From Oscillospiraceae bacterium (GTDB lineage Bacteria > Bacillota > Clostridia > Oscillospirales > Acutalibacteraceae): a DNA stretch of 36,248 bases. The stretch spans positions 1 through 36,248 of the forward strand of contig SVPO01000008.1 in the NCBI GenBank assembly GCA_015065795.1, in the 5' to 3' direction. Below, in pieces: positions 20,259 through 28,912 of the stretch; position 1 is the first letter of the stretch, and every line of letters starts with the position of its first letter. The translations under genes and the position numbers were made by a program. The notes beneath the pieces were generated by a model. It was not told the DNA's origin and did no database searches. It worked only from the letters and a program-made list of their open reading frames with translations.

Positions 20259-21548
20259 ATGGCATCACAGTCAGGAAAAAGCCGAAGCGGCACAGGCAGA
20301 TCCGCGTCAAACAGCGGTAAAGCCGCAGGAAAGAAAAACACCGCCCGAACAACGTCCGCAAAAAGCGGCAGCAGGGCAGGCTCATCAACGCGCAGCTCCA
20401 CAGCATCAAGGTCGTCCTCAGGGGCGCGCGCCTCGTCATCAAAGAGAAAGACGGAACAGAAGAATCGATCGCCTCTGCGCGCCGGCGGCACCGCGCTGCT
20501 TGTGCTCGCCGCGATCATCGCGCTGCTCTTTGCGGTGGGTGTAAATCGAGGAAAGATCGACGTCATGTCGGAAGATCCCATGTCCCAGTTTGCCGATTTC
20601 CTGCTGGAGGATTTCGGTGACGACGGAGTAGAACAGCAGTCCGATGACGAAGATCCGGATGAGGAAGAACAGGTGATCACACCCGAAACTTCAGCATCAA
20701 AGACCACATCGTCTGCCGCTGCCGAAACCACATCGACAAAGAAAACGACCACAACAACCACTGCCGCGTCAACGACAGGGGAATCCACGACCACTACCGC
20801 CGCCACAGCAAAATCCACCACAACGACCGCAGCAAAGACTACCGCGGCGAAAACCACGACGACCACCGCAAAACCGACCACAACAACACAGACCACAACG
20901 AAGAAACCAACCACAACAACCACGACCACAACCGCCAAGGTTACCGAAGCTACCGATTTCGCGGTCGTTACCACTGCCGCAACGCAGACGACCGCCACAA
21001 AGCCCACCTATGCCAACGCCGAATATGTGGTGGATCCCAACTACGAATCCCCGTATTACATCGTGGTTTATGCCGGCAAGAGCCAGTCAGTGGCGATTTA
21101 CACCAAGGATGCCGGCGGCAAATACAGCGTGCTCAGCCGCTGCTTCACCTGCTCCACGGGCGCTCCCGAAACACCCACCCGAACCGGACAGTACAAGATC
21201 CGCGCCAAGTATCGCTGGCGCTGGCTGCAGGGCAATGTCTACGGTCAGTATTCCAGCTCCATTTCCAGCTCGTACCTTTTCCATTCCGTACCGTATCTGA
21301 AGGAAAGCGAAAGCACGCTGGATATGAATGAATACGACAAGCTGGGAACTCAGGCGTCCCACGGCTGCATCCGCCTGTGCGTAAGGGATACCAAGTGGAT
21401 ATACGACAACTGCCCCATCGGTACGCAGGTCAACATCGTCAACGAATCCGGTCCATCGGGAGCCGGTGTGCCGTCCCTTGACTACGGCGCGAAGTACAAA
21501 GGCTGGGATCCCTCCGATCCCCATTCGGACAACCCGTACAATAACTGA
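20259..21548 (+). CDS. L,D-transpeptidase (YkuD-type), membrane-anchored, long Thr/Lys-rich linker
   Basis: Ser/Lys-rich cytoplasmic N-terminus, TM (ALLVLAAIIALLFAVGV), Thr-rich linker, FHSVPY...LGTQASHGCIRLCVRDTKWIYDNCPIGTQV. Confidence 0.9.
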   Translation: MASQSGKSRSGTGRSASNSGKAAGKKNTARTTSAKSGSRAGSSTRSSTASRSSSGARASSSKRKTEQKNRSPLRAGGTALLVLAAIIALLFAVGVNRGKIDVMSEDPMSQFADFLLEDFGDDGVEQQSDDEDPDEEEQVITPETSASKTTSSAAAETTSTKKTTTTTTAASTTGESTTTTAATAKSTTTTAAKTTAAKTTTTTAKPTTTTQTTTKKPTTTTTTTTAKVTEATDFAVVTTAATQTTATKPTYANAEYVVDPNYESPYYIVVYAGKSQSVAIYTKDAGGKYSVLSRCFTCSTGAPETPTRTGQYKIRAKYRWRWLQGNVYGQYSSSISSSYLFHSVPYLKESESTLDMNEYDKLGTQASHGCIRLCVRDTKWIYDNCPIGTQVNIVNESGPSGAGVPSLDYGAKYKGWDPSDPHSDNPYNN

Positions 21549-21609
21549 TGCTCGTCCCGTCGATTTAGTGACAAATAGGTTACATTTATCGAATTTCGGC
21601 AAATATATA

Positions 21610-21638
21610 TTGACATAGCCTCGGTCGCGTGATAGAAT
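21610..21638 (+). promoter_or_regulatory. Promoter TTGACA-N17-TAGAAT
   Basis: TTGACA 21610-21615, TAGAAT 21633-21638. Confidence 0.75.
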
Positions 21639-21770
21639 GAGTCCGCCGTGATGAGAGTGGGGGAGTAGTGCTGCTTCAGCGCAGCTTCCGCTTGCGGCAG
21701 ATCGATGAAAACAAGCTTCCGGAGCGGTGCTTCGGAATGATTTTCTGCTCCGATTTTCTGGAGGTGCAAT

Positions 21771-22109
21771 GTGACTTCGGTTATCATTTCTGCGGTGCTG
21801 CTCCGATTGAGCAGTATTGCGGGCGCGGCGGTCAATCTCGTCGGCCATTTTCCCCGGAACAATGCCTTTGAGCTGAGCGATGACGGCGAATACCTCTACA
21901 GCAGAGGCGAGCGTTACGATTTCGTCGGCTTCAGCGAGGACGGACATTATGTCTCCGATTCGGGTGAAACCGTATCGGCAGGCGGTCGTCTGGGCTATGT
22001 CATCGGTGACAACGGCTGCAGCGTCCGGCGCATGGCTTCCCGTGAGGGAACTTACGTTATGCTCAGCGGTGCGTCCGACTGCGCAGAGATATATCGCCTG
22101 TGCGAGTAA
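21771..22109 (+). CDS. Hypothetical small protein with hydrophobic N-terminus, GTG start
   Basis: GGAGG RBS 5 nt upstream; 112 aa; intrinsic terminator follows. Confidence 0.65.
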   Translation: MTSVIISAVLLRLSSIAGAAVNLVGHFPRNNAFELSDDGEYLYSRGERYDFVGFSEDGHYVSDSGETVSAGGRLGYVIGDNGCSVRRMASREGTYVMLSGASDCAEIYRLCE

Positions 22110-22131
22110 TATCAAATTCAGCATCTGTTAC

Positions 22132-22170
22132 CCCCGGTCAGCACCGTCTGACCGGGGATTTTCCTTTTTT
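22132..22170 (+). terminator. Intrinsic terminator
   Basis: CCCCGGTCAG / CTGACCGGGG 10 bp stem then ATTTTCCTTTTTT. Confidence 0.8.
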
Positions 22171-22268
22171 CTCACAAAAACTGAAAAAATGCCTGCCTTG
22201 TTCATATTGCGTTATGAAATCCGGTGGTGTATAATTGACAGGACTAACTATTCGGAGGTAAAAACATT

Positions 22269-23255
22269 ATGAAAAAAATACTCAGAACCGTCGCCGCTAT
22301 GCTGGCGGTCATCATGCTTGTTTCCTGCTGCGCCATGAGCGCCTTCGCCGAGGCTTCCTCAGATGAATGGACCGAGGCCGACACCGAGGAACTGATGGAT
22401 TATCTCGAGCAGACCGGCAACGATGAGCTGCTCCAGTCCTATATAGATATGCTTTCCGGCACCGATGTCTCCGGCGCGGATGTTTCCGGTTCTGATGCCG
22501 CGGCTCCTGTGGACAACCGCAAGCTCAGAGATCACACCCTCACCGAAAAGACCTTCGAGGAGTTCGGCTTCTCTGTCAAGGTTCCGGATTTCGCCAGCTA
22601 TGCTGACATCTATTCCGACGTTGACACCATGTCCAGGGTTCTGGGCACCACTGCCAATCCCGATGCCCTGTTCAATGCTGGCTACAGCGCTGACTTTTCC
22701 AACTACATTATCTATGCCATGTCGGGCAGCAGCAACGACATGATGGCTTTCGACATGATGGCTGTCAACTATACCGAGAGTGACTGGTCCCGCTACATCG
22801 GCAACTACTCCGACCTTTCCGCCGAGGAGCAGGAGAAGCTGGCTGCTTCCACCGACCTCATCGGCATGGGCACCAAGGCTTCCTTCCGCGAGATCAACGG
22901 CACTCCCGTTCTGGTTCAGGAGTATTTCGATCAGATGTACAACTCCATGGCTTACGTTGTTCAGGCGATCGTTGACGGCGGCATGTATGAAATGTTCATT
23001 CAGGTTGCCGATCCCGGTGATGACGATCTTGCCGTTGCCGAGGAGATCATCGAAAGCGTTAAGTTCTCCGGTGTCAATCCTCAGCGCTACGGCGTTGCCA
23101 GCACCTGCACCACCACCTGGCTCTTCGTTCTGGTGGCTGTCCTGTTCGTCATCGTTGCTCTGCTGGCATTCTTCCTGATCCGTTTCTCTGCCTTTGCCAA
23201 GGCTTCCGGCAGCGAATTCAACATCATCGGCTTCAACTTCCCCAAGAAGAACTGA
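22269..23255 (+). CDS. Secreted/membrane protein of unknown function (signal peptide, C-terminal TM)
   Basis: MKKILRTVAAMLAVIMLVSCCAMSAFAEA signal peptide; C-terminal TWLFVLVAVLFVIVALLAFFLIRF; 328 aa. Confidence 0.8.
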   Translation: MKKILRTVAAMLAVIMLVSCCAMSAFAEASSDEWTEADTEELMDYLEQTGNDELLQSYIDMLSGTDVSGADVSGSDAAAPVDNRKLRDHTLTEKTFEEFGFSVKVPDFASYADIYSDVDTMSRVLGTTANPDALFNAGYSADFSNYIIYAMSGSSNDMMAFDMMAVNYTESDWSRYIGNYSDLSAEEQEKLAASTDLIGMGTKASFREINGTPVLVQEYFDQMYNSMAYVVQAIVDGGMYEMFIQVADPGDDDLAVAEEIIESVKFSGVNPQRYGVASTCTTTWLFVLVAVLFVIVALLAFFLIRFSAFAKASGSEFNIIGFNFPKKN

Positions 23256-23291
23256 CGATAAGAGCCTGATCAGATCAAAGAATAATCACGG

Positions 23292-24821
23292 GTGAATGAT
23301 ATGAATGAATATACCTTTTCCGGCGTCGCAGAGGCGCTGGAGGTCTTTGATGATATGCGCGAAAAGGCGGTGGCGATCGGTCACGCCATGGGTGTCATCT
23401 ACCTTGACAGCGTGACCTGCGCTCCTGCCAACACCGCGGCGTTCCGTGCCCGTACGCTGGGCACCATGTCCGGCATCGAGTACGACATCACCACCGATCC
23501 CCGTGCCAAGGCGGCTATTGCGTGGCTGGTGGAGCATCAGGAGGAGCTGGACGAGCAGCGCCGCCGCGAGGTCACCGAATACGACCGCGCCAACCGCTTC
23601 ATCTCCAGCATCCCCAAGGATGAGTACGCCGCCTACAGCGAGCTTATCGCCAACGCCGAGGCAGTGTGGCACAAGGCAAAGCAGGAAAACGACTTTGCTT
23701 CCTTCGCACCCTATCTTGAGCAGATTTTTGACTGCAACCGCCGCTTTGCCGGCTACTACTGCCCGGAAAAGCCGGCCTACGACGTGCTTCTCGACCGCTA
23801 TGAGCGTGGGCTGACCATGGAAAAGGCGGATGGCTTCTTTGCCAGCCTGCGCGCCGAGATCGTTCCGCTGCTGTCCAAGGTCATGGCTGCCCCCCAGGTG
23901 GACGACAGCTTCCTCGACGCCAACTATCCCGTGGACAAGCAGCGCGAGCTGTCCGACTACCTCATGGAGGTCATGGGCATTGACCGCTCCCATTGCGGGA
24001 TCGCCGAGAGCGAGCATCCCTTCACCATTAACTTCGGCAGCGACGATGTGCGCATCACCACCCACTACCACGAGGACAACGTGGCGAGCTCCATGTACTC
24101 GGTCATCCACGAGGGCGGCCACGCTCTCTACGAGCTGGGCGTGGGCAAGGAATACGAGCGCACATTCCTCTCCGGCGGCGTGTCCATGGGTATCCACGAG
24201 AGCCAGTCGAGGCTCTTTGAGAATCTCATCGGCAGAAGCGAGGAGTTCATCGCGCTGATCTACCCCAAGCTGCAGGAGCTGTTCCCCGAGCAGCTCAAGG
24301 GCGTGGATGCATACGCTTTCTACAAGGCGGTCAACAAGGTCGAGCCTTCCCTTATCCGCACCGAGGCGGACGAGCTGACCTACGCCCTCCACGTTCTCGT
24401 GCGCTACGAGCTGGAAAAGGCTCTCATCGCAGGTGAGCTTGCGGTAAAGGATCTGCCTGCCGCGTGGAACGCCAAGTACAAGGAATACCTCGGCGTGGAT
24501 GTTCCCGACGACACCCACGGCGTGCTGCAGGACTCCCACTGGAGCGGCGGCTCGGTGGGCTATTTCCCCAGCTACGCGCTGGGTTCTGCCTACGGCGCAC
24601 AGATGATAGCCAGCCTGCGAGAGGATGTGGACGTGTCCGCTGCCATCTCCGGCGGCGATCTCAGCCCCATCGTGAACTGGCTGGGCGAGCGCATTTACCG
24701 CCACGGCTGCAGATACGATCCTGCGTGGCTTATCGAAAACTGCTGCGGTACGGATTTCGACCCGTCCTTCTTCGTGAGCTATCTCACCGGGAAGTTCAGC
24801 GCCATTTACGATATCAGATAA
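23292..24821 (+). CDS. M32-family metallocarboxypeptidase (Taq carboxypeptidase-like)
   Basis: VIHEGGHALYELG (HExxH), GVSMGIHESQSRLFENLIGRS, EADELTYALHVLVRYELE. Confidence 0.93.
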   Translation: MNDMNEYTFSGVAEALEVFDDMREKAVAIGHAMGVIYLDSVTCAPANTAAFRARTLGTMSGIEYDITTDPRAKAAIAWLVEHQEELDEQRRREVTEYDRANRFISSIPKDEYAAYSELIANAEAVWHKAKQENDFASFAPYLEQIFDCNRRFAGYYCPEKPAYDVLLDRYERGLTMEKADGFFASLRAEIVPLLSKVMAAPQVDDSFLDANYPVDKQRELSDYLMEVMGIDRSHCGIAESEHPFTINFGSDDVRITTHYHEDNVASSMYSVIHEGGHALYELGVGKEYERTFLSGGVSMGIHESQSRLFENLIGRSEEFIALIYPKLQELFPEQLKGVDAYAFYKAVNKVEPSLIRTEADELTYALHVLVRYELEKALIAGELAVKDLPAAWNAKYKEYLGVDVPDDTHGVLQDSHWSGGSVGYFPSYALGSAYGAQMIASLREDVDVSAAISGGDLSPIVNWLGERIYRHGCRYDPAWLIENCCGTDFDPSFFVSYLTGKFSAIYDIR

Positions 24822-24826
24822 TCAGA

Positions 24827-24860
24827 ACAGACCCGGAGGGCGCTTGCCTTTCGGGTCTGT
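24827..24860 (+). terminator. Hairpin between M32 peptidase and GNAT genes
   Basis: ACAGACCCG / CGGGTCTGT 9 bp; no strong U-tract. Confidence 0.45.
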
Positions 24861-24881
24861 GGTCATTAACAGGAGTGTACG

Positions 24882-25661
24882 ATGAATTTTACCAACAAAG
24901 ACATACTGCGCGTCGCCATGACACAGTCGGCTGTGGATACGGGATGTGCTCCTGAGGATTTCCTGCGCAGCGATAACGTGGTGGTGCTCTCCAGACCGCA
25001 TCCCGATGCGCGGAAGTACCTGAAGCTGCCCCATTCCTGCGACCTTGCGTCCTACGGCAGCAACGTCGTAGCCGCCGTTTCGCCTGAGACAAAGGACATC
25101 GTCGCGGACTACATCGGCAGATTCTCCGTTGCCCACTGCTTCGAAACGCCCAACCTGCACGTTCTGGAAGATGCGCTGCGTCCTCTCGGACTGCGGATAT
25201 GCTTCATGGCTGAGTATTTTCTGCCCGACGTGAACGCCCTGACGCCCCTTGCCTGTCCGTACGAGATGAAGATCCTCGGCAGGGAGGATTTTGCCGACCT
25301 GTACACCGAACAGTGGAGCAATGCCCTGTGCGCCCACCGCGCCGAGCTGGATGTGCTGGGCGTGGGTGCCTGCGACGGCGACCGCCTCGTGGGGCTTGCC
25401 GCCTGCTCCGCCGACTGCGATACCATGTGGCAGATAGGCATCGATGTCCTGCCGGAGTATCGCCGCAGAGGCATCGCCGCCGCCCTGACATCGCAACTCG
25501 CACTTGAGATTCTGGAACGGGGAAAAGTACCCTTCTACTGCGCCGCGTGGTCCAATATCCCTTCGGTGCGCAACGCCATCCGCAGCGGGTTCCGCCCTGC
25601 TTGGGTGCAGATGACCGCAAAAAGCGCGGAATTTGTGGACGGCATGAACAACGGGCAATGA
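24882..25661 (+). CDS. GNAT family N-acetyltransferase
   Basis: 259 aa; C-terminal LVGLAACSADCDTMWQIGIDVLPEYRRRGIAAALTSQLALEILERGKVPFYCAAWSNIPSVRNAIRSGFRPAW. Confidence 0.88.
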   Translation: MNFTNKDILRVAMTQSAVDTGCAPEDFLRSDNVVVLSRPHPDARKYLKLPHSCDLASYGSNVVAAVSPETKDIVADYIGRFSVAHCFETPNLHVLEDALRPLGLRICFMAEYFLPDVNALTPLACPYEMKILGREDFADLYTEQWSNALCAHRAELDVLGVGACDGDRLVGLAACSADCDTMWQIGIDVLPEYRRRGIAAALTSQLALEILERGKVPFYCAAWSNIPSVRNAIRSGFRPAWVQMTAKSAEFVDGMNNGQ

Positions 25662-25785
25662 TATATCAGTTGACAAATCATACACTGGTGATATAATAAT
25701 TATTATCAATATTTCATAAAAATGCGCCGATTCAGGCACAACTAATCGGAATATTGACGGATAATTATACTGAGAGGATATTACA

Positions 25786-27231
25786 ATGAAAACCAAATCC
25801 AAACCAATGGGCGGTTTCCGTTTCTGGACGCTGGTCTGGGGACTGGGACTTGCCGGTCAGCTCTGCTGGAACATCGAAAACCAGTGGTTCAACACCTTTA
25901 TCTACGCAAAGATCGCCAAGGATCCCACCATTATCTCGTGGATGATGGCTGTGTCAGCCGCGGCGACCACCATCTCAACCTTCCTGTTCGGCACCATTTC
26001 CGACCGCGTGGGCAAGCGTAAATACGTCATCTCGCTGGGCTATATCATGTGGGGTATCTTCACTATCCTGTTCGGCATGACCGAGTTCATCGCAGACGGC
26101 ACACTCGGCAGCGGACCGCAGATGATGATGGTAGCGGCGGTTGCCGTCGTTGCCGCCGATGCCATAATGAGCTTCTTCGGCTCAATGGGCAACGACAGCG
26201 GCTACAACGCCTGGGCGAACGACAACATGACCGTCAGAAACCGAGGTCAGATCGGCGCGGCGATGGCTGTCCAGCCGGTCATTGGCACCATCGTGGGCAC
26301 TGTCGCAGGCGGTATGCTCATCGGCGCGGACGAAAACTATATGCGCCTGTTCCTGGTCATGGGTGCGGCGGTCATCGCTCTGGGCGTGTTCTCGCTGTTC
26401 TTCCTCAAGGATTCTCCCAATCTCAGGGCAAACAGGGACGGCTCCTTCTGGAAGCAGTTCTTCAGCATCTTCAATTTCAGAAAGTATTTTGCCATGAAGG
26501 AGCTTGTGTGGGTCAACCTCACCCTTGCATTTTACTTCATCGCCTTCAATATGTGCTTCTCCCACATCGGCAACTACATGATCTACTACCTCGGCTTCGG
26601 CGCCGACCTCATGGGCATCATCGAGGGCGTGTCGCTCATCGTCGCCATGCTGGTGGTCATTCCTGCCACATCCCTCATCAACCGCAACAAATCGCCGCTG
26701 CTGTGCGTGCTTTCGGTGCTGCTCAGTTTTGCCGGCGTGATGGTTCTCGGTCTGTTTGTCCGTCCGGAAAACGTCGATCCCACCGCCATCTTCAACCCAG
26801 TGCTCATGGCAGGCATTTTTCTCATCGGCGTGGGATATATGCTCATGCTCCAGACCCTCACCGTCTGGTCCAAGCGGCTCTATCCCGAGGGCGCTCGCGG
26901 TCAGTTCGAGGGCATCCGCATCCTGTTCTATGTGCTCATCCCCATGGTGGTGGCTCCCCTTATCTCCAACCCCGTCATCAAGCGCAGCGGCGAGTTTGTG
27001 GACGAAAACGGCTTTACCCAGTATCTGCCCACTCACACGCTGTTCCTCGTGACCTCGATATTTGTGCTGCTGACTCTGCTGCCGCTGATCTTTGCCTCGG
27101 TGCATCACAACCGCCGCATCAGAGCCGCAGTTGCTGCCGCAGAGGAAATCGTCGAGCCTATTGCGGAACCCGGCACCGAACCCGTACAGGAAGCTGCAGG
27201 TGAGATTCAGACCGAAGAAGCGACAGAATAA
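25786..27231 (+). CDS. MFS transporter, possibly GPH (glycoside-pentoside-hexuronide) type
   Basis: 481 aa, multi-TM; IWNTF-like start, FGTISDRVGKRKYVISLGYIMWGIFTILFG, GQIGAAMAVQPVIGTIVGTVAGG. Confidence 0.85.
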   Translation: MKTKSKPMGGFRFWTLVWGLGLAGQLCWNIENQWFNTFIYAKIAKDPTIISWMMAVSAAATTISTFLFGTISDRVGKRKYVISLGYIMWGIFTILFGMTEFIADGTLGSGPQMMMVAAVAVVAADAIMSFFGSMGNDSGYNAWANDNMTVRNRGQIGAAMAVQPVIGTIVGTVAGGMLIGADENYMRLFLVMGAAVIALGVFSLFFLKDSPNLRANRDGSFWKQFFSIFNFRKYFAMKELVWVNLTLAFYFIAFNMCFSHIGNYMIYYLGFGADLMGIIEGVSLIVAMLVVIPATSLINRNKSPLLCVLSVLLSFAGVMVLGLFVRPENVDPTAIFNPVLMAGIFLIGVGYMLMLQTLTVWSKRLYPEGARGQFEGIRILFYVLIPMVVAPLISNPVIKRSGEFVDENGFTQYLPTHTLFLVTSIFVLLTLLPLIFASVHHNRRIRAAVAAAEEIVEPIAEPGTEPVQEAAGEIQTEEATE

Positions 27232-27264
27232 CTCCGAAAGAATTCCTGACAACCTGACGCAAAA

Positions 27265-27301
27265 CCGCCTGCGGAACCCGATTCGGGGCATCCGCAGGCG
27301 G
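27265..27301. terminator. Convergent terminator hairpin
   Basis: CCGCCTGCGG / CCGCAGGCGG 10 bp perfect, between convergent genes. Confidence 0.6.
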
Positions 27302-27312
27302 TTATTGTTATG

Positions 27313-27762
27313 TTATTCGCTCAGCAGCAGAGCCAGCGCAGGCTCGTACTTCTTTCTGTAATACTCAAGCTTTTCTTCAGATGGCAGCAGGTCATCGCTT
27401 CCGGCAAACCGGCTCTGATCCATGTTGTGACGCAGGTCGGCAAGCTTGACCGCCTTTGCGATGGGATTTTCCTTGATTGCCGCGACATAATCAAGATAGG
27501 GAACGCCCTCCCCGTGGGTGAGCAGTCCGATGGCTTCCAGAACCTCCTCGGGGAATCCTTCGGCGCGCAGGTCGTCAATGGTGACGTAGGTGTCCTCCAC
27601 AACGTCGTGCAGCAGCGCGGCGATGGTGGTGTACTCGTCGGTCATCTGCTCGGCAAGGTGCACAGGATGCAGGATGTAGGGGATACCGGAAGTATCCAGA
27701 GCTCCCTGATGCGCGCGGTAGGCGATTCGGATGGCTTTGTTGGTCAGTGCGGTGTAAATCAT
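27313..27762 (-). CDS. HD-domain phosphohydrolase (SpoT/MESH1-like)
   Basis: AYRAHQGALDTSGIPYILHPVHLAEQM...IAALLHDVVEDT...KLADLRHNM. Confidence 0.9.
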   Translation of the reverse strand: MIYTALTNKAIRIAYRAHQGALDTSGIPYILHPVHLAEQMTDEYTTIAALLHDVVEDTYVTIDDLRAEGFPEEVLEAIGLLTHGEGVPYLDYVAAIKENPIAKAVKLADLRHNMDQSRFAGSDDLLPSEEKLEYYRKKYEPALALLLSE

Positions 27763-27826
27763 ATATCATCCCTCCTTGTACTGATTATACATCCCTTCGG
27801 CGATATCATCAATCCATGTAATACAC

Positions 27827-27859
27827 AAAAAGCCTGCCGACGCAGATGCGCCGACAGGC
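27827..27859 (-). terminator. Intrinsic terminator, minus-strand
   Basis: Minus RNA GCCUGUCGGCGC-AUCU-GCGUCGGCAGGC + UUUUUG; 12 bp with two G-U pairs that become A-C mismatches on the plus strand. Confidence 0.8.
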
Positions 27860-27907
27860 AGTTTTTCGGTTGTTAACGCTTATGCCTGGCATACAGCGTT
27901 TGTGATT

Positions 27908-28084
27908 ATCTCATTGGACTCACCTTTACATCAGGATTTACGGTCAATGACCGTTGTCCGCTCACTTGCAGGGCAAGTGGGAGTTGTTATCTCATTGGAC
28001 TCACCTTTATCAAAGATTTTCGGCTCTGAGCCGTTGTCCGTTCACTCACTGATGAGTGGGAGAAATCATTTCATTGGACTCACC
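27908..28084 (-). repeat. Tandem structured modules bounded by 17-nt box GGTGAGTCCAATGAGAT (three copies, ~80-nt period)
   Basis: Boxes at 27908-27924, 27989-28005, 28068-28084; intervening two-hairpin modules with compensatory changes; fourth diverged copy at 28488-28504. Confidence 0.85.
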
Positions 28085-28777
28085 TTTTCAATTTTTTCTA
28101 TGGGAAATATTCAATTGAAATTGTCAGTCACTGTATCTCGTGTGCCTCAGTTTCCGCGGATGATCTTCGGGTGTGTGCGTACCCAATATCTGCGGTTCTG
28201 ATACCGGCGGTCATGCGGCTTTTACGGATGCTGTACCCGTGCTCCGCAGCCTTCCGATATTCTCAGTTCCGCACATCTACGCGCATCACCGGTCGGATGT
28301 TCATCCGTTCCGCTTGAATCCGAAGCATCTCATAACAACAACAGTTGAGTGTGGCGTCTGCTGCCGAACCGGTAGTCCGCACTGTTGCGCGGGCGTCGGC
28401 GCTTTTCAGCCTCAAAATTGGATGATCGTCAATTCAAGATCATTGCGGTGCGGAAACTGAGACCCTTGAAATGTGACTCCTCTGCATATCTCATTGGCCT
28501 CACCCCGTTTTCTTTTTGTATTCACCGTGGATCCGGTATGTGCCGGTCGTTCGGTCTGCTGTTAATCTCCGCTGTAAGCGGTAAACAGTGTTTGCGGAAA
28601 AACCGCGTACATTTGATCCGTTGCCTGGAATAATATAAATCGAAAGAAGAAATATATATCCTCACAGACCGTTCTTCCGAACCCGAACCTGCGGTGGCTG
28701 CAAATTCTTTCCGCCTTCGTTCCGGCATCTTTTCTGCCGGAGGGAAAGGATTTGTGACATCTCCTTGTGTCACCTAT

Positions 28778-28806
28778 ATAATAGCAGATGATGTGTGAAT
28801 TGTCAA
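28778..28806 (-). promoter_or_regulatory. Sigma70-type promoter of the ncRNA locus
   Basis: Minus strand TTGACA (28806-28801), N17, TATTAT (28783-28778). Confidence 0.75.
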
Positions 28807-28864
28807 TATAAATAATCAACTTCCTGCAGAAAAATTAAAATAAATGCCCAACGAAAAATAGTGG

Positions 28865-28893
28865 TTGACTTGCGGCTCAATAACGGTTAAAAT
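28865..28893 (+). promoter_or_regulatory. Promoter TTGACT-N17-TAAAAT for DUF1292 gene
   Basis: TTGACT 28865-28870, TAAAAT 28888-28893. Confidence 0.65.
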
Positions 28894-28912
28894 CGTTAGT
28901 GGCAGATAAATA

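Larger units (their letters stand above)
27827..28771 (-). ncRNA. Candidate large (~0.95 kb) structured noncoding RNA, unassigned family
   Basis: Own promoter (TTGACA-N17-TATTAT at 28806-28778), terminator at 27859-27827, no convincing ORF, many hairpins including minus-strand-specific G-U pairing, long-range 12-bp pairing, repeated 17-nt boxes. Confidence 0.75.

Noticed and set aside
20057-21007. 316-aa Val-rich minus ORF
   Set aside because: Antisense of Thr-rich linker of the L,D-transpeptidase
23286-24704. 472-aa minus ORF antisense to M32 carboxypeptidase
   Set aside because: Shadow ORF; plus strand has HExxH peptidase with RBS
27908-27940. Hammerhead ribozyme (CTGATG near AAAGG on minus strand)
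   Set aside because: CTGATG occurs in only one module; no GAAA core or required stem arrangement
27908-28084. CRISPR array
   Set aside because: Repeats are 17 nt with ~63-nt intervals that share structure and sequence (CGGACAACGG etc.), only three tandem copies, no cas genes
28522-28819. Minus ORFs of 83 and 85 aa inside the ncRNA 5' region
   Set aside because: No suitable RBS/start, low-complexity composition, overlap with dense hairpins; treated as noncoding but Ribo-seq could revisit
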